Shown: in pieces, positions 54,060 through 61,879 of the stretch
Layout: every line of letters begins with the position of its first letter
Position numbering within the stretch: the first letter of the stretch is position 1
NCBI GenBank assembly: GCA_963775275.1
Contig: CAVZII010000005.1
Span: forward strand, 3,224,001-3,288,000
Reading direction: 5' to 3'
DNA: 64,000 bases
Source of the DNA: JANWHQ01 sp963775275
GTDB taxonomy: Bacteria; Pseudomonadota; Alphaproteobacteria; Caulobacterales; Caulobacteraceae
Notes under the pieces: model-generated
The model's input: the letters and a program-made list of their open reading frames with translations, nothing else
The model's database searches: none
Told to the model about the DNA's origin: nothing
Program-made: the position numbers and the translations under genes

Positions 54060-55910
54060 ATGCGAAAGATGCTGGCGGCCATGGTCGTGGCGAGCCTCGG
54101 CGCCCTGGCGGGATCGGGCCTGGCCCAGTCGCCGTCCCAGCCTTCCACGCCCGACCAGTCGGGCACGGCCGGCACCGAGACGGGCTTCGCCGTCTTCCAG
54201 ACCCGCTGCATGAGCTGCCACGGCAATCCCGACGTCCCGCGCGCGCCCCAGCCCAGCGCCATCCGCCAGATGAGCCCCGAGCGGATCTATGACGCCCTGA
54301 CCAGCGGGGTGATGAAGGGGCAGGGGGACGCCCTCACCGAGGACCAGCGCCGGATGGTCGCCGACTTCATGAGCGGCCGCCCGCTCGGGAGCCTGGCGAG
54401 CGGCGACGCCAAGGACATGCAGGGCCGCTGCCCGACCAACCCGCCGATGCGGGCGCCCGACCGCGCCGTCGACTGGAACGGCTGGGGCGCGAGCCTCGAC
54501 AACGCCCGCTATCGCACCCGCTCGGGCCTGACCGCCGCCGACGTTCCGAAGCTGAAGGTGAAGTGGGCGTTCGGGATTCCCGACGGCCTTTCGGCCTACG
54601 GCCAGCCGACCGTGGTCGCCGGACGCGTCTTCGTGGGGACCGACACCGGCTACGTCTATTCGCTCGATGCCAAGACGGGCTGCGTCTACTGGTCCTTCCA
54701 GGCCAAGGCCGCGGTGCGCAGCGCCGTGACGGTGGGCCAGGTCAAGGGCGTGAAGGGCGTCCGCTGGGGGCTGTTCTTCGGCGACTTCCACGCCAACGCC
54801 TACGGCCTGGACGCCCAGACCGGCCGCGAGCTCTGGACCCGCAAGGTCGACGACCACTTCGTCGCGCGGATCACAGCCGGGCCGGCCTACTACCAGGGCC
54901 GGATCTTCGTTCCCGTGTCCTCCTCCGAGGAGTTCAGCGCCTCGGTGCTCGACTATCCCTGCTGCACCTCGCGCGGCAGCGTCGTGGCGCTCGACGCCTC
55001 CACCGGCCGCCAGCTCTGGAAGGCCTGGGTGGTCGGCAAGCCTCGTCCGACCCGCAAGAACTCCAAGGGCGTCCAGCAGTACGCCCCCGCCGGCGGCTCG
55101 GTCTGGAACTCGCCCACCGTCGATCCCAGGCGCCACGCGATCTACTTCGGCACCGGCGACGCCGAGACCGAGCCGGCCCCCAAGACCACCGACGCGGTGA
55201 TGGCGGTGGATATCGCCACCGGCAGGCGCCTGTGGGTCTACCAGGCCCAGGCCAACGACTCCTTCCTCGGCGGCTGCGGCCCGAAGCAGCGGACGGACAA
55301 CTGCCCCAAGACCGTCGGCCCCGACCTCGACATCGGCAACTCGCCGATCCTGAAGAGCTTGCCCGGCGGCCGGCGCGAACTGGTCACCGCCACCAAGGAC
55401 GGCCACGTCATCGCCATCGATCCGGACCGCAACGGCAGGCTGCTGTGGCGGATGGAAGTCGTTCCCGAGGCGGCGAAGGCGGGGCTCAAGGGGCGCTTTG
55501 CGGCGGGCGGGATCTACTGGGGCGGCGCGGCGGACGCCTCGCGCGTCTATTATGGCCTCGCCGCCGGCGCGATGGCGGCGGTCGATCTGAAGTCAGGCCG
55601 GCGGGCCTGGTACCAGCCGCTCTCCAAGCCCGGAGACTCCAACAGCGCCGCCGCCAGCGCGATCCCGGGCGTGGCCTTTGTGGGGGGCATGGACGGCAAG
55701 CTGCACGCGCTGCGGACCGGCGACGGCCAGCCGGTCTGGACCTTCGACACGGTCAGGCCCTTCGACACCGTGAACAAGGTCCCCGCCCACGGCGGCGGCA
55801 TGGGCTCGGCCGGACCGACCGTGGCGAACGGCATGCTCTTCGTGGGCGCGGGCTACGCGGTCGTCGGCGACCGGTCCGGCAACGTGATCCTGGCCTTCGC
55901 GCCGGAGTGA
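54060..55910 (+). CDS. Secreted quinoprotein with N-terminal cytochrome c (polyvinyl-alcohol-dehydrogenase-like)
   Basis: A 616-residue periplasmic protein. A Sec signal (residues 1-22) leads into a cytochrome c domain with heme motif CMSCH near residue 51, and then an eight-bladed PQQ-type propeller from about 140 with repeated W/G motifs (VFVGTDTGYVYSLDAKTG, GSVVALDASTGRQLWKAW, AVMAVDIATGRRLWVY, GKLHALRTGDGQPVWTF). A vicinal disulfide pair is visible in DYPCCTSRG. The heme-first order resembles polyvinyl alcohol dehydrogenase rather than methanol dehydrogenase. Substrate unknown; it would pass electrons to the respiratory chain. GGGAGG precedes the ATG. Confidence 0.82.
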   Translation: MRKMLAAMVVASLGALAGSGLAQSPSQPSTPDQSGTAGTETGFAVFQTRCMSCHGNPDVPRAPQPSAIRQMSPERIYDALTSGVMKGQGDALTEDQRRMVADFMSGRPLGSLASGDAKDMQGRCPTNPPMRAPDRAVDWNGWGASLDNARYRTRSGLTAADVPKLKVKWAFGIPDGLSAYGQPTVVAGRVFVGTDTGYVYSLDAKTGCVYWSFQAKAAVRSAVTVGQVKGVKGVRWGLFFGDFHANAYGLDAQTGRELWTRKVDDHFVARITAGPAYYQGRIFVPVSSSEEFSASVLDYPCCTSRGSVVALDASTGRQLWKAWVVGKPRPTRKNSKGVQQYAPAGGSVWNSPTVDPRRHAIYFGTGDAETEPAPKTTDAVMAVDIATGRRLWVYQAQANDSFLGGCGPKQRTDNCPKTVGPDLDIGNSPILKSLPGGRRELVTATKDGHVIAIDPDRNGRLLWRMEVVPEAAKAGLKGRFAAGGIYWGGAADASRVYYGLAAGAMAAVDLKSGRRAWYQPLSKPGDSNSAAASAIPGVAFVGGMDGKLHALRTGDGQPVWTFDTVRPFDTVNKVPAHGGGMGSAGPTVANGMLFVGAGYAVVGDRSGNVILAFAPE

Positions 55911-56037
55911 AGCTCAGTCCGGCGGCGAAGGAGTTGCCGCGCCGATCGGGGCGAACCCTATTTAGGCCACGTTCCGGAAGATCCCGACGTTGGACGCGCC
56001 GGCCGGACTTCGGCTTCACGCCGTCTCAGTAGAGGAT

Positions 56038-56072
56038 CCGCCGCCGCGCAGTGCGATCCTGCGCGGCGGCGG
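56038..56072. terminator. Strong GC hairpin after the first beta-helix gene
   Basis: A perfect 14-bp stem (CCGCCGCCGCGCAG and its complement) with a seven-base loop lies eight bases beyond the minus-strand stop at 56080 and between convergent genes. It lacks a T-run, so it may terminate inefficiently or act as a transcript-stabilising end. Confidence 0.5.
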
Positions 56073-56079
56073 CGCGTCG

Positions 56080-57054
56080 TCAGTGCAGGGTTCCGGCCGT
56101 GGAGGAGCCCGCCGGGTTCCCGTCGATCTGGTTGGTGCCGTAGGTGTACACCAGACCGCCGCTGTTCTGGCTGAACGCGGACGAGTTGCCGGTCAGGGTG
56201 GAGTTGGTCACCCGCGCGATCATGCTGGCGCTGCCCTTGGCCGCCACGCCCTCGGCGCTGTTGGCGATAGTCATGCGGTCGAACGAGATGTCGGCGCTGC
56301 CCGTGCCTTGGGTGACGAGATTGACGCCCGGACCGGCGGTGCCGCCGCCGCCGATGACGCTGTCGGTGACGGCGCCGGTGACCGCGGCCGGCGAGCTGTT
56401 GGCCTTGAGGTCGACTTTGACGCCGAAGCCGTTGTTATACATCGTGACGTCCTTCATCGCGACGTGGACCGTCGTGGCGGACGCACCCGGCTGGATCAGC
56501 ACCGCGCCGGTAGCGTTGTCGCGGAACTCGGAGTTGGTGATCGTGAGCTGGGACGCCGCGTTCGTCGGCGCGAACAGGACGGCGTAGCCGTAGCTGGGCG
56601 CGGCCGCCTGGAACTGTTGAATCGTCACGTGGCGCAGGTGGAGCGCAGCGCCTTGGAGGAACCTGATCCCGATGAGGCCGGAGCCCGTCGAGCCTTCGAT
56701 GGCGAGGTCCTCCAGGGTGACGACGTCGTTGACGCCGGCGTTGACGACGACGCCGTACGTGCCCGTCGCCAGGTCGCTGGACTGACTGACGCTGACGCAC
56801 TTGATCGACATGGCCTTGGTGATGGTCACGGCGCCGAAGCCGCCGGGATCCAGGCAGTTGATGATTCCGCCCGCCGCCGTCTTGGAGATGGCGCCCGCGA
56901 AAGTCTTGCAGGGCGCTGTGCGGCTGCAGGGGTTGGCGTCGTCGCCGACGCCGGAGACCCAGGTCCTTGTGGCCTGGGCGTGAGCGGCGCCCATGGGAAG
57001 GGCGCAGGCCAGCGCTGCGAGTGCGAGCGCTATGGCCAGAAATCTCGTCTTCAT
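56080..57054 (-). CDS. Secreted right-handed beta-helix protein, copy A
   Basis: A 324-residue exported protein with a Sec signal (MKTRFLAIALALAALACALP, cleavage AHA-QA). The N-terminal cap RTWVSGVGDDANPCSRTAPCKTFAGAISK is shared by a large proteobacterial family of short beta-helix proteins. A repeated strand pattern follows (VVTLEDLAIEG, LHLRHVTIQQF, QLTITNSEFRDN, VHVAMKDVTMYNN), typical of parallel beta-helix/pectate-lyase-like folds. No catalytic residues are evident, so it may be a structural or glycan-binding surface protein. Copy B lies 570 bases upstream in the same orientation. Confidence 0.82.
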   Translation of the reverse strand: MKTRFLAIALALAALACALPMGAAHAQATRTWVSGVGDDANPCSRTAPCKTFAGAISKTAAGGIINCLDPGGFGAVTITKAMSIKCVSVSQSSDLATGTYGVVVNAGVNDVVTLEDLAIEGSTGSGLIGIRFLQGAALHLRHVTIQQFQAAAPSYGYAVLFAPTNAASQLTITNSEFRDNATGAVLIQPGASATTVHVAMKDVTMYNNGFGVKVDLKANSSPAAVTGAVTDSVIGGGGTAGPGVNLVTQGTGSADISFDRMTIANSAEGVAAKGSASMIARVTNSTLTGNSSAFSQNSGGLVYTYGTNQIDGNPAGSSTAGTLH

Positions 57055-57066
57055 GTGAAGTCTCCC
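56815..57066 (-). repeat. Near-identical 5' segment of the beta-helix gene pair (copy A)
   Basis: These 252 bases (Shine-Dalgarno, signal peptide and first roughly 80 codons) align without gaps to 58360-58611 with about eight differences by eye, while the rest of the two genes is only moderately similar. Confidence 0.85.
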
Positions 57067-57624
57067 TTCAAGGCGAGGGGAGACGGGTAGACGCCCGTCC
57101 GCTCGCCGCCACCAACAGGCGCGCCAGCTTCAATGCCGGCGCGCACGGACGTTTTCTGATTGGCGGGCGCTGCGCGAAGGTGCGGCGACCGCTTGATTCC
57201 GAACGCGGATGCCTTCCTCAGACGAGGCGGCGTCGCGCGCTTCGAGTGACTGCCCCTTCCGTTCCGGTCTGGGCTCGCGCGTCGTGGCCCAGCTCCTACA
57301 TCATTTCAGGACATATCGCGATGCGCATCCCAGTTCACCGGACGGGCGACGGCGGGGCGCGCGGCAGGTGAGGGCGTGGCAATCCACCGCCAAGCCGGTC
57401 GAGTTCAGGACCCTGACGGAGAGGCCGTTCGTGCGCGCGCCTGGCGGCGGCGCGAGACGTCGAGACGACGGCCACGGCTGGCCGCCGCTTCGTGCGGCGA
57501 GGCGGGGCTCGGTGGGAGCCCGGATAGCGCGCGCGCCGGACGAGCCGTCAGGCCGAGACCTGGAGTTCGCTCGTGCGGCAAGCCCTGGCCGGGCCCCGCG
57601 GGACCCGGCCAGGAACGCAGGTCG
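57067..57624. other. Intergenic region between the two beta-helix genes
   Basis: No convincing gene is seen in these 558 bases; the longer plus-strand frames have no family resemblance and run antisense into the beta-helix genes. A hairpin at 57584-57613 (CCTGGCCGGG and its complement, ten-base loop) follows the stop of copy B and may end its transcript. A TTTCTGATT and GCTTGATTCC stretch at about 57150-57210 could hold the promoter of copy A; the GATTC there is a GANTC site. Confidence 0.5.
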
Positions 57625-58599
57625 TCAGTGCAGCGTCGACGTGGTGGACGTGCCCGGGGACGCGTTCCCGTCGATCTGGTTGTCGCCGTAGGTGTAGACG
57701 AGGCCGCTGCCGCCCTGGAAGAACGCCTGGGCGTTGCCCGACAGGATGGAGTTGGTCACCCGAAGCTTGATGGCGCTGGCGCCTTTGGCCGACACGCCCT
57801 CGTTGTTGTTGTTGATGTTGGCCCGGTCGATGGCGATGTCGACAGAGCCGGTGCTCGTGGTCACGGCGCTGACGCCTGGGCCGCCGCCGGCGCCCACGCC
57901 GTTGACGATGCTGTCAGAGATCCCGCCGGTCACTGCCGCCGGCGATGAGCTGGCCTTGAGGTCGACCTTGACGCCGAACGCATTGTTGAACATCGCCACG
58001 TTCTGCATGGCGACCCGGACCGTGGTGGTGCTGGGTCCGGGCTGGATCAGGATTGCGCCGCCGAGATTGTCGCGAATGGTCGAGTCCGTGACGTCGAGCA
58101 CAGTCGTCGCGTTCGATGGCGCGAACAGGATGCCGATGCCGTTGGGCGCACCGGACTGGAACTGATGGATCGTCACGTGGCGCACATGAAGGGCGCCGAC
58201 CTGAAGAACCTTGATTCCCGCCAGGCCCGTGGACGTGCCCTCGAGGGACAGGTCTTCGATGTCGACCACGTCGGTCGCGAGCGCATTGACAGTGATCGCG
58301 TTGGTTCCGGGCGAGGTGATGCCGGACTGGGTAGGGCTGACGCATTTGATGGAAATGGTCTTGGTGATGGTCACGGCGCCGAAGCCGCCGGGATCCAGGC
58401 AGTTGATGATTCCGCCCGCCGCCGTCTTGGAGATGGCGCCCGCGAAAGTCTTACAGGGCGCTGTGCGGCTGCAGGGGTTGGCGTCGTCGCCGACGCCGGA
58501 GACCCAGGTCCGTGTGGCCTGGGCGTGAGCGGCGCCCATGGGAAGGGCGCAGGCCAGCGCCGCGAACGCGAGCGCTATGGCCAGAAATTTCGTCTTCAT
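57625..58599 (-). CDS. Secreted right-handed beta-helix protein, copy B
   Basis: A 324-residue paralogue of copy A with the same length, the same signal peptide and the same CSRTAPCKTFAGAISKTAAG cap. The helix strands differ (VVDIEDLSLEG, LHVRHVTIHQF, VLDVTDSTIRDN, VRVAMQNVAMFNN), and the C-terminal segment GLVYTYGDNQIDGN is conserved. Same fold call; function unknown. The shared 5' end is almost identical in DNA, pointing to recent duplication with gene conversion or strong selection on the export/cap region. Confidence 0.82.
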   Translation of the reverse strand: MKTKFLAIALAFAALACALPMGAAHAQATRTWVSGVGDDANPCSRTAPCKTFAGAISKTAAGGIINCLDPGGFGAVTITKTISIKCVSPTQSGITSPGTNAITVNALATDVVDIEDLSLEGTSTGLAGIKVLQVGALHVRHVTIHQFQSGAPNGIGILFAPSNATTVLDVTDSTIRDNLGGAILIQPGPSTTTVRVAMQNVAMFNNAFGVKVDLKASSSPAAVTGGISDSIVNGVGAGGGPGVSAVTTSTGSVDIAIDRANINNNNEGVSAKGASAIKLRVTNSILSGNAQAFFQGGSGLVYTYGDNQIDGNASPGTSTTSTLH

Positions 58600-58611
58600 G
58601 TGAAGTCTCCC
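58360..58611 (-). repeat. Near-identical 5' segment of the beta-helix gene pair (copy B)
   Basis: The counterpart of 56815-57066, with the same Shine-Dalgarno (AAGGGAGACTTCAC before the ATG) and about 97% identity by eye. Confidence 0.85.
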
Positions 58612-59174
58612 TTTGAGGCGATCGAACGGGGCGGCCCCGTCCGCTCGCCGCCACCAACAGGCCGCGCGCCGTCTTCATCGACGGGCGAGCCGAAGTTCGA
58701 ATGATTGGTCGGCCGCCGGACCTCGGTCGCCTGACCGCTTTGCGGGCGTCCGTCGGCCAAGCCGATGCGGCCGAAGAGGCGCGCCGGATCGCCCGCGCCG
58801 GTCTCTCCAACGCTGGTGTCGTCAGTCACCGCGTGGCTAATCTCGGCCATGATACCCCGGTCTTCACCTTTGTCCCAAGAATACACCCGCAATATATTCT
58901 TGGCGAGAGGTTGATTTGGCGGCATCCGAAAGCAAAAAGGCCGATAAATTACATCACAATGAGATATAGTGTGAACTCAACGATCAGAAAGACTTTAGTT
59001 CCGGCGTGACTGGACCCGGACCCGCCGATCGCCCGCACGGGCCGGTTTGCAAGCGAGCTTGCGCCGCCCTAACTTGGGGCGGTCCGCCATGGGGGCGGCC
59101 GGTCATGGAGGCCAAGGTGAGACAAGCGAGGGACAACCGCATCGCCCGTCCCGATCACCTCGCCATGTCCCGCC
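58612..59174. promoter_or_regulatory. Intergenic region with an AT-rich island upstream of beta-helix copy B
   Basis: No supported gene in this 563-base gap. The stretch 58855-59000 is conspicuously AT-rich for this chromosome and holds a 9-bp-stem hairpin (CCAAGAATA/TATTCTTGG at 58875-58903) plus TATATT and TATAGTG elements. Such islands attract nucleoid proteins and often hold complex promoters; it probably controls the divergent beta-helix and ABC-F genes. Short frames here lack coding character. Confidence 0.5.
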
Positions 59175-60764
59175 ATGCCAACCCTGATCGCGGTCGAGGA
59201 GCTGTCCTACCGGGCTCCTGACGGCCGCCTCCTCTTCGAGAACCTGACCCTGACCTTCGGGCCCGAGCGCACGGGCCTGGTCGGCCGCAATGGCGTGGGC
59301 AAGACCACGCTGCTTCGCCTGATCCTGGCCGAGCTCGAGCCGCTCGCCGGCGTGGTGCGCCGCCGAGGCCGGATCGCCGTGCTTCGCCAGGCCCTGGCGC
59401 CGCCGCCGGGCGCGACGGTGGCGGACCTTCTGGGCGTGTCGGGAGCCCTGGCCCGCCTCGGGCGCCTCGAGACGGGCGCGGGGACGGATGAAGACTTCGC
59501 CGAGGCCGACTGGAACTTGCAGGCGCGGCTGGACGCGGAGCTGGCCAGGGTCGGGCTCGAAGGGATGGCGCCGGCGCGAGCGGCTGCGGACCTCAGCGGC
59601 GGGCAGATCACGCGGGCCGCGCTCGCGGCGGCGCTGCTGCAGGCGCCCGACGTGCTCCTGCTCGACGAGCCGACCAACAACCTGGATGAGGCGGCGCGGG
59701 AGCTTGTCGGCGAAGTCCTCGAGGACTGGACGGGCGCCGCGGTCGTGATCAGCCACGATCGGGGGCTGTTGCGCCGGATGGACCGTATCGTCGAGCTCAC
59801 CACCCTCGGCGCGCAAAGCTATGGCGGGGGCTATGACCTCTATCTCACGCGCAAGGCCGAGGAAGAGGCTTCGGCGCGCCGCGCGCTGGACACGGCGGCG
59901 CTCGAGGCCGGGAGGGTCGAGCGCGAGGTTCAGATCGCCCGCGAGCGCAAGGCGCGCAAGGATGCGGCCGGGCGCAGGTCCAGGGCCAAGGGCGACGCGC
60001 CGAAGATGCTGCTCGACGCCCGGGCGGAGCGCGCCGAGGCGAGCATGGGGGGCATGAACCGCCTCGCCGGGCGGCGGCGCGCCGAGACGGCCGAGGCGCT
60101 CGAGGCGGCCCGAAGCAGGGTCGAGCAGGTTCGCAGGCTCGCCGTCGCCCTGCCGCCGTCGAACCTCGCGGCCGGCAAGACGGTGCTGGACGTCGAGGCG
60201 GTCGGCTTCGATTACGGTCACGGCCCGCCGATCCTGGACGGCCTGTCGTTCCGCCTGGTCGGGCCCGAGCGCGTGGCCGTCGCCGGCCCCAACGGTGCGG
60301 GCAAGACCACCCTGCTGCGTCTGGCCGCGGGCGAGCTGGAGCCGAGCAGAGGGCGCGCGGCGCTTCACGTTCCGGCCCTCATGCTCGACCAGAAGGCCGC
60401 GATCCTCCGCGACGACGAGAGCCTGTTGCGCGCCTTCCGGCGGCTGAACCCCGAGGCCGACGACAACGGCGCGCGCGCCGCCCAGGCGCGGTTCCTGTTC
60501 CGCGGCGAGACGGTCCTCAAGCCGGCGGGCGCCCTCAGCGGGGGCGAGCGGCTGCGCGCGGCGCTGGCCTGCGTGCTGGTCCGCCCGCGCCCGCCGCAGC
60601 TGCTGATCCTCGACGAGCCCACCAACCACCTCGACCTCGACTCCATCGCGGCGATCGAGCAGGCGCTCGCGGCCTACGACGGGGCGCTCCTGGTCGTGAG
60701 CCACGACCAAGCCTTCCTCGAGGCGATCCGGATCGAGCGGCGTCTGGACCTGGGCGGCGCCTAG
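59175..60764 (+). CDS. ABC-F family ATP-binding protein
   Basis: A 529-residue soluble duplicated ABC ATPase. P-loops are GLVGRNGVGKTTLLRL and AVAGPNGAGKTTLLRL, ABC signatures DLSGGQ and ALSGGERLRAAL, and Walker B motifs LLLDEPTNNLDE and LILDEPTNHLDL. The linker of about 80 charged residues (RKAEEEASARRAL onwards) is the P-site-tRNA interaction motif region. No membrane domain exists. ABC-F proteins act on ribosomes in translation control or antibiotic protection. The TAG stop lies in the CTAG that opens a palindromic repeat cassette. Confidence 0.92.
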   Translation: MPTLIAVEELSYRAPDGRLLFENLTLTFGPERTGLVGRNGVGKTTLLRLILAELEPLAGVVRRRGRIAVLRQALAPPPGATVADLLGVSGALARLGRLETGAGTDEDFAEADWNLQARLDAELARVGLEGMAPARAAADLSGGQITRAALAAALLQAPDVLLLDEPTNNLDEAARELVGEVLEDWTGAAVVISHDRGLLRRMDRIVELTTLGAQSYGGGYDLYLTRKAEEEASARRALDTAALEAGRVEREVQIARERKARKDAAGRRSRAKGDAPKMLLDARAERAEASMGGMNRLAGRRRAETAEALEAARSRVEQVRRLAVALPPSNLAAGKTVLDVEAVGFDYGHGPPILDGLSFRLVGPERVAVAGPNGAGKTTLLRLAAGELEPSRGRAALHVPALMLDQKAAILRDDESLLRAFRRLNPEADDNGARAAQARFLFRGETVLKPAGALSGGERLRAALACVLVRPRPPQLLILDEPTNHLDLDSIAAIEQALAAYDGALLVVSHDQAFLEAIRIERRLDLGGA

Positions 60765-61041
60765 GTCCGATTCCGAAGTTCGCCAGCGCATTTGCAAGGC
60801 GGATGCGAACTTCGGAATTGATAAGGACACTAGCAAATGTATGATTCTAGTGTGGTTTACGGATCAGAAGTTCGCAACCGAGGGTGCCGCCATCATCATG
60901 CGAACTTCTGATCCACCACACTAGTGCATCGTAGCAGACGGATGATTTCTCATCCGTCTGTGGTTCGATGCACTAAATCAAAGACTTGTGCTGCGAGGCT
61001 CAAACGAATGGTGGACCATTCGTTTGAGCTCGCAGCACTAG
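60761..61041. repeat. CTAG-bounded palindromic repeat array, copy 2 plus two further units
   Basis: Four tandem dyads: 60761-60833 (CTAGGTCC ... GGACACTAG), 60847-60924 (CTAGTGTGGT ... ACCACACTAG), 60921-60975 (CTAGTGCATCG ... CGATGCACTA, enclosing ACGGATGA/TCATCCGT), and 60985-61041 (CTTGTGCTGCGAG ... CTCGCAGCACTAG, enclosing CTCAAACGAATGG and its complement). The first two units are the inverse of 36762-36929. The array fills the gap between convergent genes, and its two outer CTAG boxes contain the TAG stops of both. GANTC sites occur at 60769-60773 and 60843-60847. Confidence 0.9.
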
Positions 61042-61820
61042 GCGACGGCGGGCGCGGGCGTGCAGACGATCCAGTCGACGTCCTGGATCCGCCGGATCGG
61101 GCCGGGCCGCCAGCCGGCCGTCTCCAGCTCCCCGGGGCTGGGCTTGAGGGCGCGGCGGCTGATCAGGCGGGTCTGCGGTCCGCTGCACCGGCGCAGCCGC
61201 TTTAGCGCGCGGACCACGTCCTCCCGCTCGGGCAGGCAGGACAGGCTGGAGCAGTCGACGATGACGTCGAAGACCACGCCGAAGCCTTCGGCGGCGAAGT
61301 CGGCGTCCCACATCAGCGAGGCCGCCTTGGGCGCGAGCTCGTGCAGGGCCGCCTCATAGGCCGAGAAGGCCACGAGGCTGCCGAGATGGTGCTCGATGCC
61401 GAAATAGCGGCCGGCGTCCAGGTAGGGGATCAGCCAGATCCCCAGCCGGCCGGCCCCGCAGCCGACGTCCAGGACGCGGTCTGAGGGCATGACGCCCAGC
61501 GCCTTGAGGGCGTCGAAGTTGACCCGACCCCGGATCCAGGGCCCGCCGTAGAAGCGGTGGTGCAGCTCGTCCCGCGCGAGGGTCTCGAAGTCGATGCTTT
61601 CGAGCGGGCTCGACTTGCGGCGCAGGTGCTTCCAATGGGCCGGCGAACGCAGGTCGTTCACGGGCGAGCCGTCCGCGCGCCGGATCGGGATCAGAAGGTC
61701 TGAAGGCTGGATCTCGATGACGTCCCCCGTCTCTGCGGCCCAGATGCGCGCGGCATTCAAGCGAAGCGCGCCGAGGTTTGTCCAGCGCCGGCCGCGGCGG
61801 ACGGCGCGCCGGCTTTGCAT
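61038..61820 (-). CDS. Class I SAM-dependent methyltransferase
   Basis: A 260-residue protein from the ATG at 61818-61820; a GTG at 61865 would add 15 residues and nearly touch the divergent MFS gene. SAM motif I is RVLDVGCGAGRLGIWLIPYL, with the acidic residue at FGIEHHLG and a later VVFDVIVDCSSLSCLPEREDVVRAL. Upstream blocks (HHRFYGGPWIRGRVNFDALKALG) are typical of small stand-alone methyltransferases of unknown target. The TAG stop lies in the CTAG end of the adjoining repeat array. Confidence 0.83.
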   Translation of the reverse strand: MQSRRAVRRGRRWTNLGALRLNAARIWAAETGDVIEIQPSDLLIPIRRADGSPVNDLRSPAHWKHLRRKSSPLESIDFETLARDELHHRFYGGPWIRGRVNFDALKALGVMPSDRVLDVGCGAGRLGIWLIPYLDAGRYFGIEHHLGSLVAFSAYEAALHELAPKAASLMWDADFAAEGFGVVFDVIVDCSSLSCLPEREDVVRALKRLRRCSGPQTRLISRRALKPSPGELETAGWRPGPIRRIQDVDWIVCTPAPAVA

Positions 61821-61879
61821 TCCCTCAAGGCCGTGCTTTGTCTTGCCCCAGGGGAAACGCAACACATCGGAGCGGGGCG

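Noticed and set aside
58596..58925. Minus-strand 109-codon reading frame upstream of beta-helix copy B
   Set aside because: No recognisable domain, a composition typical of non-coding frames in this GC-rich sequence, and it runs into the copy B start; the AT-rich part looks regulatory.
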